DNA of 64,000 bases from Vibrio sp. SCSIO 43136 (GCF_023716565.1 NZ_CP071848.1:2666001-2730000), one strand, 5' to 3'. Positions 30,612 to 39,435 are shown, counted from the stretch's first letter. Numbers and translations: made by a program. Notes: generated by a model from the sequence alone, not told the origin.

Positions 30612-30628
30612 CGTTCACCATGTGAACG
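30612..30628. promoter_or_regulatory. Perfect inverted repeat in the rpsU leader
   Basis: CGTTCAC, CAT, GTGAACG form a 7-bp perfect inverted repeat 49 bases before the rpsU start and inside the tsaD-rpsU divergent region. It could be an operator or a leader hairpin in the rpsU mRNA. No T-run follows, so it is not a terminator. Confidence 0.5.
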
Positions 30629-30676
30629 AGATGTCGGGAGTCAGCATTAACGAATAACCCCTGAGGTGAAAGGCAT

Positions 30677-30892
30677 ATGCCAGTAGTTAAAGTACGTGAA
30701 AACGAACCGTTCGACGTAGCTCTACGTCGTTTCAAGCGCTCTTGCGAAAAAGCAGGTATCCTTTCTGAAGTGCGTCGTCGTGAGCACTACGAGAAACCAA
30801 CTACCGTTCGCAAACGCGCTAAAGCAGCTGCTCAAAAGCGTCACGCTAAGAAGCTAGCTCGCGAAAACGCACGTCGCGTTCGCCTGTACTAA
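30677..30892 (+). CDS. rpsU: 30S ribosomal protein S21
   Basis: This 71-residue, strongly basic protein of the small subunit helps mRNA binding. The whole family sequence is recognisable ([20 protein letters not shown] at the start, RRVRLY at the end). GAGGTG lies about nine bases ahead of the ATG. It heads the rpsU-yqeY-dnaG-rpoD macromolecular-synthesis cluster, coupling translation, replication and transcription genes. Confidence 0.99.
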
Positions 30893-30919
30893 TCACTAAA
30901 CCCTAAAAGGAATTTAGTG

Positions 30920-31363
30920 ATGGCTCTAATTGATAAACTCAAAGAAGAGCAAAAATTAGCGATGAAAGCCAAGGACAAACCGCGCCTTGGCACTATTCGT
31001 TTAGCTCTTTCAGCAATCAAGCAACGTGAAGTTGACGAACAGATCACTCTGGGCGAAGACGACATCATTGCCGTGCTGACTAAAATGGTTAAACAACGTC
31101 GCGACTCTGTAGCTCAATACGAATCAGCAGGTCGTCAAGACCTAGCCGACGTGGAAAAAGCAGAAATCGCTGTGCTTGAGGATTTTATGCCTCAACCGCT
31201 TACTGATGAAGAAGTAACTGCGCTTATTGAAGCGGCAATTGCTGAATCTGGTGCTGCGGGCATGCAAGACATGGGCAAAGTGATGGGCGTTTTGAAGCCA
31301 CAAATTCAAGGGCGTGCAGATATGGGTAAAGTGAGCGGTTTAGTTCGTTCTAAACTGGCTTAA
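30920..31363 (+). CDS. yqeY: GatB/YqeY domain-containing protein
   Basis: This 147-residue helical protein is related to the tRNA-binding tail of GatB. Family features include the N-terminal LIDKLKEEQKLAMKAKDK, the VLTKMVKQRRDS core, and a C-terminal MGKVMGVLKPQIQGRADMGK. A GTG at 30917 precedes the ATG at 30920, and I take the ATG with AAAAGGA eight bases upstream. It lies between rpsU and dnaG, as in other Vibrio and many proteobacteria but not E. coli K-12. Function is not settled; amidotransferase or tRNA-related roles have been proposed. Confidence 0.93.
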   Translation: MALIDKLKEEQKLAMKAKDKPRLGTIRLALSAIKQREVDEQITLGEDDIIAVLTKMVKQRRDSVAQYESAGRQDLADVEKAEIAVLEDFMPQPLTDEEVTALIEAAIAESGAAGMQDMGKVMGVLKPQIQGRADMGKVSGLVRSKLA

Positions 31364-31383
31364 TTACCCAACCCAAATTGCAG

Positions 31384-31419
31384 CAAGCCGTGCTATCCTC
31401 TGGAATGCGCGGCTTGTTT
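31384..31419 (+). terminator. Hairpin between yqeY and dnaG, possible partial terminator
   Basis: CAAGCCGTGC pairs with GCGCGGCTTG (ten pairs, one G-U) around a 13-base loop, followed only by TTTG. In E. coli a terminator lies between rpsU and dnaG and lowers dnaG expression; this hairpin has the equivalent place but a weak T-run. Confidence 0.5.
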
Positions 31420-31532
31420 GTATCTGACGCCAAAAAATTTCAATATCAGTAACAGATTTGTCCTACACGATAAGTCTTTAGTGCTATTGGCATTATACTC
31501 TCTTCCCTACTCTCGTAACTGCAACAGGAACT

Positions 31533-33302
31533 ATGGCTGGAATCATTCCCCGCTCATTTATCGACGACATGCTCGCACGATTAGATATCGTCGACATTAT
31601 CGATGCTCGTGTAAAGCTGAAGAAAAAAGGCAAAAACTACAGCGCTTGTTGCCCGTTCCACAACGAGAAGACCCCATCATTTTCAGTCAGCCAAGAAAAG
31701 CAGTTCTACCACTGTTTTGGTTGTGGTGCCCACGGCAATGCCATTGACTTCATGATGGAGTATGAGCGTCTAGAGTTTGTTGAAGCGATTGAAGAGCTAG
31801 CCTCATTCCTTGGTTTAGACGTACCTCGTGAGCAGAGCAACCGCGGTAACGGTAGCTTTAGTAATGCGCCAAGGGCCAATACCGAACAAAAGCGTAACCT
31901 CTATGACATGATGGGTGGCATCGCTAACTTTTACCAAGGTCAGCTAAAACAGTCGGCTGGCAAACAAGCGGTAGAATATCTCAAGCAGCGTGGTCTCTCT
32001 GGAGAAATCGCCCAAAAATTTGGTATTGGTTTTGTCCCTGATGAGTGGGACCTAATTCGCAAAAACTTTGGTCAATCAGAATCAGCACAAGAGATGCTCG
32101 TCAGTGGCGGCATGCTGATTGAAAATGACAAAGGCAACCGTTACGACCGCTTCCGTGGCCGTGTGATGTTCCCGATCCGAGATCGCCGTGGCCGCACTAT
32201 CGGTTTTGGTGGTCGAGTCTTAGGTGATGGCACACCAAAGTATCTTAACTCACCAGAAACCCCTATTTTCCATAAAGGCAAAGAGCTTTATGGTCTGTAT
32301 GAAGTGATGCAGGCCCATCGAGAGCCGCCTCAAGTTCTGGTGGTAGAAGGCTATATGGATGTAGTGGCACTGGCGCAATACGGGGTGGATTACTCAGTAG
32401 CATCGCTAGGCACTTCCACCACAGGCGATCACCTGCAACTGCTATTTCGCCAAACCAACACTGTGGTGTGTTGCTACGATGGTGACCGAGCTGGTCGAGA
32501 TGCTGCGTGGCGAGCAATGGAAAATGCGCTGGGCTATCTTAAAGATGGCAACACGTTAAAGTTCATGTTCTTGCCCGATGGTGAAGACCCGGATACCTAT
32601 ATTCGTAAGTACGGTAAAGAAGCCTTTGAAGAACAAGTGACGCAAGCGACACCACTGTCTGAATTCATGTTCAATGGCTTACTGGCTCAAGTAGACACTG
32701 GCAACGAAGAAGGTAAGGCGAAACTCGCATCTTTGGCAGCACCTCTCATTAATAAAGTGCCAACCAGCTCATTGCGACTACAATTACGAAAGTTACTCGG
32801 GCAACGAATCGGTATCTTTGATGAATCAATGCTGCAAAGCCTTATTTCCAAGGAAGCCAAAGTAGAAAAAGCGCCTCAGCCACATAAAGCGATGAAAAAG
32901 ACCCCTATGCGCGTCGTCATTGCTCTACTGTTGCAACAGCCAAAATTTGCCGAGTTAGTACCTGATCTCGTTAGCGTGGCACATATTCCACTGCCGGGAC
33001 TAAGTTTGTTTATCGAAGTACTTGATAAGTGCCGAAGCAATCCCAATATAACCACAGGTCTGTTGCTAGAACAGTGGCGACAGACCCAGAATGCAGGCAT
33101 GCTGTCACGCCTTGCTGGCTGGGACATCCCAGCCCCAGAAGAAGACAGCTTGGAAGAGATATTCCTCGACTCATTGGACAACATACTTTCTCAATGTGTT
33201 GAAAAACAAATAGAATCGCTACTCGCGAAACATAGAAGCAGCGGCTTAACTGCCGAAGAGAAAAGGGAATTACAAGCCCTAATGCTGGAGCTAAAAGCGT
33301 AA
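31533..33302 (+). CDS. dnaG: DNA primase
   Basis: DnaG synthesises RNA primers at the replication fork. The 589-residue protein has the N-terminal CHC2 zinc ribbon (CCPFHNEKTPSF then YHCFGCGAHGNA), the catalytic core with RFRGRVMFPIRD, the TOPRIM domain (VVEGYMDVVAL, then CYDGDRAGRDAAWRA), and the C-terminal DnaB-helicase-binding domain. The ATG at 31533 follows an AACAGGAAC ribosome-binding site. Internal gene of the rpsU-rpoD cluster. Confidence 0.98.
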   Translation: MAGIIPRSFIDDMLARLDIVDIIDARVKLKKKGKNYSACCPFHNEKTPSFSVSQEKQFYHCFGCGAHGNAIDFMMEYERLEFVEAIEELASFLGLDVPREQSNRGNGSFSNAPRANTEQKRNLYDMMGGIANFYQGQLKQSAGKQAVEYLKQRGLSGEIAQKFGIGFVPDEWDLIRKNFGQSESAQEMLVSGGMLIENDKGNRYDRFRGRVMFPIRDRRGRTIGFGGRVLGDGTPKYLNSPETPIFHKGKELYGLYEVMQAHREPPQVLVVEGYMDVVALAQYGVDYSVASLGTSTTGDHLQLLFRQTNTVVCCYDGDRAGRDAAWRAMENALGYLKDGNTLKFMFLPDGEDPDTYIRKYGKEAFEEQVTQATPLSEFMFNGLLAQVDTGNEEGKAKLASLAAPLINKVPTSSLRLQLRKLLGQRIGIFDESMLQSLISKEAKVEKAPQPHKAMKKTPMRVVIALLLQQPKFAELVPDLVSVAHIPLPGLSLFIEVLDKCRSNPNITTGLLLEQWRQTQNAGMLSRLAGWDIPAPEEDSLEEIFLDSLDNILSQCVEKQIESLLAKHRSSGLTAEEKRELQALMLELKA

Positions 33303-33430
33303 GAGCAATCACAAATTGTCGAGATTCTACGCAAAGTACACATAGTCAGCATAAAATTAATTTGTTAAAATTGGCGGTTTGCATTTCGCAAAACTACATT
33401 CATCACCAGACCTGAAGTTGGATATCGTCT

Positions 33431-35284
33431 ATGGATCAAAATCCGCAGTCACAGCTAAAGCTACTTGTCGCAAAAGGCAAAGAGCAAGGCTATCTGACAT
33501 ACGCCGAAGTTAATGACCACCTACCACAAGAAATCGTTGATTCTGAACAGGTAGAAGACATCATTCAGATGATCAACGACATGGGTATCCAAGTTGTTGA
33601 AACAGCGCCCGACGCTGACGACCTAATGATGAGCGAAGCAGTAGCGGACGAAGACGCTGCTGAAGCTGCGGCGGCTGCGCTTTCAAGCGTAGAAAGTGAA
33701 ATCGGCCGTACAACCGACCCAGTACGTATGTACATGCGTGAAATGGGTACTGTTGAACTACTGACACGTGAAGGCGAAATCGACATCGCTAAACGTATCG
33801 AAGATGGTATTAACCAAGTTCAACTATCGGTAGCTGAATACCCTGGCACTATCTCTTACATCCTTGAGCAGTTCGATAAAGTTCAAGCGGAAGAGCTACG
33901 CCTAACCGACCTGATCTCAGGCTTTGTTGACCCAGACGCAGAAGAGACCGCAGCTCCAACAGCAACGCACATCGGTTCAGAGCTTTCTGAAACTGAACTT
34001 GCTGATGAAGATGGTGACCTTGACGATAAAGAGTCTGAAGACGACGAGGACGAGGAAGAAGAAGATACTGGTATCGATCCAGAGCTTGCAGCTGACAAGT
34101 TTAGCGAGCTTCGTAATGCTTACCAGAATGTTCAACTGATCGTTAATGAAAAGGGTCACGATGCAGCGCAAAATAGCGATGCAGCAACTGAGCTTATGGA
34201 CGTATTCCGTCAGTTCCGTCTGATCCCTAAACAGTTTGACTACCTTGTTAACGAACTGCGTACCTCTATGGACCGTGTTCGTACTCAAGAGCGCCTAATC
34301 ATGCGCTTCTGTGTAGAACAAGCGAAAATGCCGAAGAAGTCTTTCATTGCCCTATTCACTGGCAACGAATCTTCTGAAGCATGGCTAGATGAGATCCTTG
34401 CGTCTGACAAACCATACGCTGAAAAGATCAAATCGAAAGAAGAAGAAATCCGTCGTAGCATCCAGAAACTGGCCGCTATCGAGTCAGAGACTTCTCTTCC
34501 GGTACAGAACATCAAAGACATCAGCCGTCGCATGTCTATCGGTGAAGCGAAAGCGCGCCGTGCGAAGAAAGAGATGGTTGAAGCGAACTTACGTCTGGTT
34601 ATCTCGATCGCTAAGAAATACACCAACCGTGGCCTACAGTTCTTGGATCTTATCCAGGAAGGTAACATCGGTCTGATGAAAGCAGTTGATAAGTTTGAAT
34701 ACCGTCGTGGTTACAAGTTCTCGACTTACGCAACGTGGTGGATCCGTCAGGCGATCACTCGCTCTATCGCAGACCAAGCTCGTACGATCCGTATTCCGGT
34801 ACACATGATCGAAACCATCAACAAACTGAACCGTATCTCTCGTCAGATGCTTCAGGAGATGGGTCGTGAGCCACTGCCAGAAGAGTTGGCAGAGCGCATG
34901 CAGATGCCAGAAGACAAGATCCGTAAGGTACTGAAAATTGCTAAAGAGCCAATCTCAATGGAGACACCAATCGGTGACGACGAAGATTCGCATCTAGGTG
35001 ATTTCATTGAAGATACTACCCTAGAACTTCCACTAGACTCTGCAACAGCAACCAGTCTACGTGGCGCAACTAAAGATGTTCTAGCTGGCCTAACGCCTCG
35101 TGAAGCGAAAGTTCTGCGTATGCGTTTCGGTATCGACATGAACACTGACCACACTCTAGAAGAAGTTGGTAAGCAGTTTGACGTAACTCGTGAACGTATC
35201 CGTCAGATCGAAGCGAAAGCACTGCGTAAACTGCGTCACCCAAGCCGTTCAGAAACTCTGCGCAGCTTCCTAGACGACCAGTAA
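33431..35284 (+). CDS. rpoD: RNA polymerase sigma-70 factor
   Basis: This is the housekeeping sigma factor, 617 residues. Region 1.1 is at the N-terminus ([20 protein letters not shown]), followed by region 1.2 ([11 protein letters not shown]). A long acidic non-conserved insert at about residues 175-220, rich in D and E, is typical of gammaproteobacteria. Region 2 is almost invariant ([20 protein letters not shown], then [10 protein letters not shown]), and region 4.2 ([20 protein letters not shown]) reads the -35 box. It ends in a strong terminator just before the tRNA gene. Confidence 0.99.
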   Translation: MDQNPQSQLKLLVAKGKEQGYLTYAEVNDHLPQEIVDSEQVEDIIQMINDMGIQVVETAPDADDLMMSEAVADEDAAEAAAAALSSVESEIGRTTDPVRMYMREMGTVELLTREGEIDIAKRIEDGINQVQLSVAEYPGTISYILEQFDKVQAEELRLTDLISGFVDPDAEETAAPTATHIGSELSETELADEDGDLDDKESEDDEDEEEEDTGIDPELAADKFSELRNAYQNVQLIVNEKGHDAAQNSDAATELMDVFRQFRLIPKQFDYLVNELRTSMDRVRTQERLIMRFCVEQAKMPKKSFIALFTGNESSEAWLDEILASDKPYAEKIKSKEEEIRRSIQKLAAIESETSLPVQNIKDISRRMSIGEAKARRAKKEMVEANLRLVISIAKKYTNRGLQFLDLIQEGNIGLMKAVDKFEYRRGYKFSTYATWWIRQAITRSIADQARTIRIPVHMIETINKLNRISRQMLQEMGREPLPEELAERMQMPEDKIRKVLKIAKEPISMETPIGDDEDSHLGDFIEDTTLELPLDSATATSLRGATKDVLAGLTPREAKVLRMRFGIDMNTDHTLEEVGKQFDVTRERIRQIEAKALRKLRHPSRSETLRSFLDDQ

Positions 35285-35310
35285 TCGTAAGTAATTGCTT
35301 AAGTGATTGT

Positions 35311-35338
35311 AAAAGGTGAGCCTCGGCTCACCTTTTTT
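35311..35338 (+). terminator. rpoD terminator
   Basis: AAAAGGTGAGCC, TC, GGCTCACCTTTT form a 12-bp perfect stem followed by Ts. Confidence 0.93.
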
Positions 35339-35392
35339 GTACCTGTTGGTTTGTTTGGCTAAAAAGCAGGCGCAAATCAGGTATATAGCGTC

Positions 35393-35421
35393 TAGACAGC
35401 CCTAGCCGCATCCCCTATAAT
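35393..35421 (+). promoter_or_regulatory. Sigma-70 promoter of the tRNA gene
   Basis: TAGACA (35393-35398) and a perfect TATAAT (35416-35421) are separated by exactly 17 bases. The predicted start is about eight bases before the mature tRNA 5' end. Confidence 0.8.
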
Positions 35422-35435
35422 CACTGACCTACAAC

Positions 35436-35511
35436 GGCCCCTTAGCTCAGTGGTTAGAGCAGTCGACTCATAATCGATTGGTCCGCAGTTCAAGTCTGCG
35501 AGGGGCCACCA
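35436..35511 (+). tRNA. ileX: tRNA with CAU anticodon, tRNA-Ile2 type (often auto-annotated as tRNA-Met)
   Basis: A complete 76-base tRNA with encoded CCA. The acceptor arms GGCCCCT and AGGGGCC pair fully; the D arm is TAGCTCAGTGGTTAGAGCA, the anticodon CAT is at 35469-35471, and the T arm is GTTCAAGTC. The body closely matches E. coli ileX, whose C34 is changed to lysidine by TilS so that it reads AUA. It has its own promoter and terminator and lies directly after rpoD. In V. cholerae this rpoD-adjacent tRNA locus is the VSP-II island attachment site. Confidence 0.93.
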
Positions 35512-35518
35512 TATTAGA

Positions 35519-35548
35519 AAAGCCCGTAGAGAGATCTACGGGCTTTTT
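35519..35548 (+). terminator. tRNA terminator
   Basis: AGCCCGTAGA, GAGA, TCTACGGGCT form a 10-bp stem followed by five Ts. Confidence 0.92.
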
Positions 35549-35667
35549 GCATTTCTACGCCCTAGCATCCAGATAAAATTCAGATCAATTTCAAATAAAC
35601 TCATTACCTAGTGTGATCATTATCAGTAGTTCGCTCTTCTTCGATTGGCACCCATAATGATTATTAA

Positions 35668-35688
35668 TATTGTATTGCAAATACAATA
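35668..35688. promoter_or_regulatory. Candidate operator in front of the alginate lyase gene
   Basis: TATTGTATT, GCA, AATACAATA is a perfect 9-bp inverted repeat with a 3-base centre, ending 14 bases before the start codon. Its symmetry and size suit a dimeric GntR-type (FadR-like) or LacI-type repressor. It covers the likely promoter/leader zone, so binding would block expression. The regulator is not identifiable here. Confidence 0.6.
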
Positions 35689-35702
35689 ATGGAATTGAAT
35701 CG

Positions 35703-37097
35703 ATGAAGAATGCTGCTTTATGCTCCGCTGTCTGCATTGCGATCGCTGGATGCGGGACTGATTTACAAAGTTCAAATAGCTCGTCAGAGGTCGTGACTCC
35801 GAGCCAATGTGTTACCACCAAAACCCTTACTTTCTCTGAAGCTAGTGATGATGGTAGTCATCAAAGTGGACAAGGCCCTGATCTGGCAGTTGATGGTAAC
35901 TTCAGTGACGAATCTCGTTGGTCTTCACAAGGACAGGGCAAGGCGCTGACCTTAACACTTAAAAACACCTCAACGTTGACTGGGATTGACTTGCACTGGC
36001 TCAATGCCTCTGAGCGCACAGCATACTATGACTTAGCGATATCTTCCGATAACCAAGAGTGGCAAACACTGGTATCTAATGGCAGCTCAGAAGGTAGTTC
36101 AACGAGTATTGCACTACCCGCATCAAGCTACGACCAAGTACGTTACCTGCGCTTAACCGGAAATGGCAACTCTGAAAACGACTGGAATAGTTTGGTTGAA
36201 CTGGTAGCCACGGGTTGCAATCAAGCCGACGAAGGCGTCGTGATCATTGATGACTTAAACCCAAGCTTACCGCCTTCGGACAATTTTGATTTAGCCGACT
36301 GGTATTTGAGTGTACCGACCGATGAAGACAACTCGGGCACCTCTGATTCCATCAAAGAAAGTGAACTCAACAACGGATATGAAAGCCAATATTTTTACAC
36401 TGGTGTTGATGGCGGTATGGTATTTTGGACGCCGATTTATGGCTATAAAACCTCAAGTAATACCTCTTATGTTCGCACCGAACTTCGTGAGATGCTGCGT
36501 CGAGGCGACACCAGCATCAAAACGCAAGGTGTTAATAAAAACAATTGGGTATCATCTAGTGCGCCAGAGTCAGCGCAAACGGCTGCTGGAGGCGTGGATG
36601 GGCTATTAACGGCCACCGTTGCCGTCAATCATGTCACCACCACGGGTGAAGAGTATCAAATTGGCCGGGTGATCATCGGCCAAATCCACGCCGCTGATGA
36701 TGAGCCTATTCGTTTGTACTATCGAAAACTGCCGAATAATACCCATGGTGCCATCTACTTTGCCCATGAGCCGGTGGGAAAAGATGATGAGTGGTATGAA
36801 ATGATAGGTAGCAAAGATAACGACGCCTCTGACCCAGCCGATGGCATTGCTCTAAACGAGAAGTTCACTTATCAAATTCAAGTAGTTGGCAACATCTTAA
36901 CCGTCACCATTATTCGTGATGGCCATAGCAATGTCTCCAAGAGTATTGATATGAGTGCCAGCGGTTACGCCACGGAAGATGAGTACATGTACTTTAAAGC
37001 AGGGGTATATAACCAAAATAAATCAGGGGATAGCGATGATTACGTTCAGGCGACCTTCTACTCTCTGACCAACCAACACACTGGGTATAACCCTTAA
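35703..37097 (+). CDS. PL7-family alginate lyase lipoprotein with F5/8 type C domain
   Basis: This secreted alginate-cleaving enzyme is about 464 residues. It has a lipoprotein signal (MKNAALCSAVCIAIAGC), an F5/8 type C (CBM32-like) carbohydrate-binding domain at about 40-180 (PDLAVDGNFSDESRWSS, then VRYLRLTG), and a C-terminal polysaccharide lyase family 7 domain. All three PL7 motifs are present: RTELRE, QIH and YFKAGVYNQ. In this family QIH is associated with poly-G or mixed-block preference and QVH with poly-M. The lipobox suggests it stays on the cell surface and feeds oligomers to the cell. It is alone, without alginate porins or oligo-lyases nearby. The ATG at 35703 is preferred because the lipoprotein signal begins there. 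Confidence 0.92.
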   Translation: MKNAALCSAVCIAIAGCGTDLQSSNSSSEVVTPSQCVTTKTLTFSEASDDGSHQSGQGPDLAVDGNFSDESRWSSQGQGKALTLTLKNTSTLTGIDLHWLNASERTAYYDLAISSDNQEWQTLVSNGSSEGSSTSIALPASSYDQVRYLRLTGNGNSENDWNSLVELVATGCNQADEGVVIIDDLNPSLPPSDNFDLADWYLSVPTDEDNSGTSDSIKESELNNGYESQYFYTGVDGGMVFWTPIYGYKTSSNTSYVRTELREMLRRGDTSIKTQGVNKNNWVSSSAPESAQTAAGGVDGLLTATVAVNHVTTTGEEYQIGRVIIGQIHAADDEPIRLYYRKLPNNTHGAIYFAHEPVGKDDEWYEMIGSKDNDASDPADGIALNEKFTYQIQVVGNILTVTIIRDGHSNVSKSIDMSASGYATEDEYMYFKAGVYNQNKSGDSDDYVQATFYSLTNQHTGYNP

Positions 37098-37110
37098 CAA
37101 CCTAAAAAGT

Positions 37111-37134
37111 TGGCGAGCCAATGGCTCGCCATTT
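37111..37134 (+). terminator. Alginate lyase gene terminator
   Basis: TGGCGAGCC, AAT, GGCTCGCCA form a 9-bp stem followed by TTT. Confidence 0.8.
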
Positions 37135-37299
37135 CCAGAAGCGCAAGCTAAAGGTGACCACTGGATTTGCCGTGACTTTCATCACAACATTTAAAAGCTA
37201 CCACAGCATCGCTCAATAAATTTTCCTATTTCCTTCGCTTTGGGAGCAACTTAGAATTTATTTATAAAAGATATGCAAGGTTTCATAACTGGGAAACCC

Positions 37300-37328
37300 T
37301 GTTCATAAATTCGCCATAAAACCGTCAC
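37300..37328 (+). promoter_or_regulatory. Candidate PhoB (Pho) box upstream of olsF
   Basis: Three direct repeats with 11-base period lie here: TGTTCATAAAT, TCGCCATAAAA and CCGTCAC. The last two match the Pho-box consensus CTGTCATAAATCTGTCAC at about 13 of 18 positions. Ornithine lipid synthesis is induced by phosphate limitation in V. cholerae and others, so the site fits the downstream gene. The site lies 90 bases before the start codon. The rest of the 320-base gap holds only the upstream terminator. Confidence 0.5.
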
Positions 37329-37417
37329 TGCTTAGTCGCCAAATAGACGTAAAAGTGTCACTGCTAACTCCTAATATCGTGCCAAATAGCCTAATGATAT
37401 GGAAGTTAGAGGTAGAC

Positions 37418-39196
37418 ATGACGCCCCAAAGCCCGTTTAGAATCCCACGAAAAACCCCTTTTGGCCTTGGAGAAAGTATCGCTGAATGGGCAACTGGTCT
37501 GTCGACATTAGATAAATTCTACGCAATGCGCCCTATCGGTAGCGACACCAAAACTTTCTTGCGCTTTACCCTTGAGAGCTTAGGTATCGATTACAAAATC
37601 ACTCAAGGCCAGCTAGCCGATGTTCCTCAATGTGGACCGACCGTTATTGTTGCTAATCACCCACTTGGCTGCGTAGAAGGCGTAATACTCGCCGAGCTGC
37701 TGTTGATGTTAAGAGACGACGTTCAGATCCTTGCCAATCAATATTTGAAAACCGTTCCCGAACTGGATGAGCTATTTATCGGTGTCGATGTTTTCGAAGG
37801 AGATAATGCCGCTGCGGCTAACCTGAAAGCAATGCGCCAAGCCCATCGACATTTAAAAGCTGGTGGCTTGCTACTGGTTTTTCCCGCTGGCGAAGTGTCG
37901 CAGCTTCAAGGCAAACGCAAACATGCCAAACTCGAAGATAAAGAGTGGAGCCGCTCTGTTGCGACCCTAATTAAAAAGCACAAAGCTGTTACCGTGCCAT
38001 TTTTCATAGACGGGCAGAATTCGCACCGATTCTACATGGCAGGAAAAATTCACCCGTTACTACGTACACTGATGCTTGGTCGTGAACTGCTTAATAAGCG
38101 AGACAAGCAAATTGGTATTCGTATTGGCCAGGCAATCCCCTATAAAGAGTTGCATGGCCTAAATGATGATCAACTGGTGAATTACCTTCGTTTAAACACC
38201 TACCTACTCCACCACACCGAGGCTAATCAAAGACACGCAAGCGTATCGGATCACGACCTAGAACCCATAGCCTCGCCTCTACCCATTGCAGAATTGCAAG
38301 CCGAACTTGCGATGTTATCGCGTGACGAACATTTACTCACCAGTGGTGATTTTGACGTCTATTGCTGCAGGGCTGACCGAATTCCAGCCTTGCTGCACGA
38401 AATAGGTCGCATGCGTGAAATTAACTTTCGCCAGGTTGGAGAGGGTACCGGCCTTGCGCTCGACTTAGATCGCTTCGATCAAGATTACCTGCACCTGTTC
38501 ATCTGGGACAAAGAACAAGAACAACTTGTTGGGGCCTATCGCCTCGGTGTCGTTGATAACTTGATGGCAAAACATGGCCTAAATGGGCTTTACTCGCGCA
38601 CACTATTTAACTACGGCCAACCTTTTCTCAACAAGCTTGGAGCGAGAGGGAAATCGATTGAGATGGGGCGTTCAGTCATTGCAGAGAATTATCAGCGTTC
38701 TATGAGTGCTTTATTGCTTCTTTGGAAAGGTATTGCCTGTTTTGTCTCTCGCCATCCTGAATACACCCATCTTTATGGTCCGGTCAGCATCAGTAATGAC
38801 TACAGTGAGCAAGCAAGACAATTGCTGGCAGAATCAATGACACTGCACCACTACGATCTAGACGGTGCAAAATTTGTCTCTCCCACCAATCCTTTGCCAA
38901 AGAAGAATCAGCATTGGAACAACAGTTTACTCGCCGCATTAGGTAACTTGCAGCTGCTTTCTCGTGTGATTTCTCGTATTGATGAAGGCAAAGGTGTGCC
39001 TGTTTTACTTAGACAATACTTAGGCCTAAACGGAAAACTGGTTAGCTTCAATGTTGATCCAGATTTCAACAACGCACTGGATGGTTTAATTGTGGTGGAT
39101 TTACGCAACGTACCGGAAAAAACCTTAGCCCGTTACATGGGGCTAAGCGCCGCACAAAACTACTTGAACTATCATCAAACTCAGCAAGTGGCATAA
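37418..39196 (+). CDS. olsF: Bifunctional ornithine lipid synthase, OlsF type (acyltransferase-GNAT fusion)
   Basis: This protein of about 592 residues fuses two acyltransferases. The N-terminal half (about 40-260) is a PlsC/OlsA-like O-acyltransferase with IVANHPLGCVEGV as the HX4E/D catalytic block and VFPAGEVSQLQ as the glycerolipid-binding motif. The C-terminal half (about 300-560) resembles OlsB, a GNAT-fold N-acyltransferase that acylates ornithine (LVGAYRLG, GKSIEMGRSVIAENYQ). This is the OlsF architecture, which makes ornithine lipids that replace phospholipids when phosphate is scarce. The ATG at 37418 follows AGAGGT; the frame runs 21 codons further upstream. A Pho-box-like site lies 90 bases upstream. 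The substrate is inferred from architecture only. Confidence 0.82.
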   Translation: MTPQSPFRIPRKTPFGLGESIAEWATGLSTLDKFYAMRPIGSDTKTFLRFTLESLGIDYKITQGQLADVPQCGPTVIVANHPLGCVEGVILAELLLMLRDDVQILANQYLKTVPELDELFIGVDVFEGDNAAAANLKAMRQAHRHLKAGGLLLVFPAGEVSQLQGKRKHAKLEDKEWSRSVATLIKKHKAVTVPFFIDGQNSHRFYMAGKIHPLLRTLMLGRELLNKRDKQIGIRIGQAIPYKELHGLNDDQLVNYLRLNTYLLHHTEANQRHASVSDHDLEPIASPLPIAELQAELAMLSRDEHLLTSGDFDVYCCRADRIPALLHEIGRMREINFRQVGEGTGLALDLDRFDQDYLHLFIWDKEQEQLVGAYRLGVVDNLMAKHGLNGLYSRTLFNYGQPFLNKLGARGKSIEMGRSVIAENYQRSMSALLLLWKGIACFVSRHPEYTHLYGPVSISNDYSEQARQLLAESMTLHHYDLDGAKFVSPTNPLPKKNQHWNNSLLAALGNLQLLSRVISRIDEGKGVPVLLRQYLGLNGKLVSFNVDPDFNNALDGLIVVDLRNVPEKTLARYMGLSAAQNYLNYHQTQQVA

Positions 39197-39252
39197 CAAC
39201 TCGATAGCGTGATGGTTACTGCATAATCACAAATAAGATAATCTCTCGCTAG

Positions 39253-39292
39253 GCCTAAGCGTATCAGCATAACCCGCTGTATTCGCTTAGGC
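39253..39292. other. 40-base nested hairpin downstream of olsF
   Basis: GCCTAAGCG and CGCTTAGGC form a 9-bp outer stem; inside, CAGC and GCTG form a second 4-bp stem separated by small TAT/TATT bulges. No T-run follows on the plus strand. It lies 56 bases after the olsF stop and may stabilise the mRNA end or be a structured RNA. Confidence 0.6.
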
Positions 39293-39435
39293 TATTACGA
39301 TCCCATTCCTAATTTTTCTCCCCACCCAAGCTTTATGCTGAAAATTCTCCAATCCGAACACTATCCGGCTATTGATCCAATTTCTCTGCGATATAACTCT
39401 ATTGTTCAAATTACAACCATAACAACGAGGAAGTT

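Noticed and set aside
33883..34098. Serine-rich minus-strand ORF inside rpoD
   Set aside because: It is the complement of the acidic D/E-rich insert of sigma-70, an expected shadow.
35436..35511. Calling the tRNA methionine because of its CAU anticodon
   Set aside because: The acceptor stem and body match the lysidine-modified tRNA-Ile2 of E. coli, not elongator or initiator tRNA-Met.
35653..35671. Fur-box-like sequence upstream of the alginate lyase
   Set aside because: CATAATGATTATTAATATT fits only partly and is better explained as promoter A/T next to the perfect palindrome.
35512..37417. Search for a duplicated tRNA 3' end (attR) after the tRNA
   Set aside because: No copy of the tRNA tail GAGGGGCCACCA was noticed downstream, so no intact island can be claimed.
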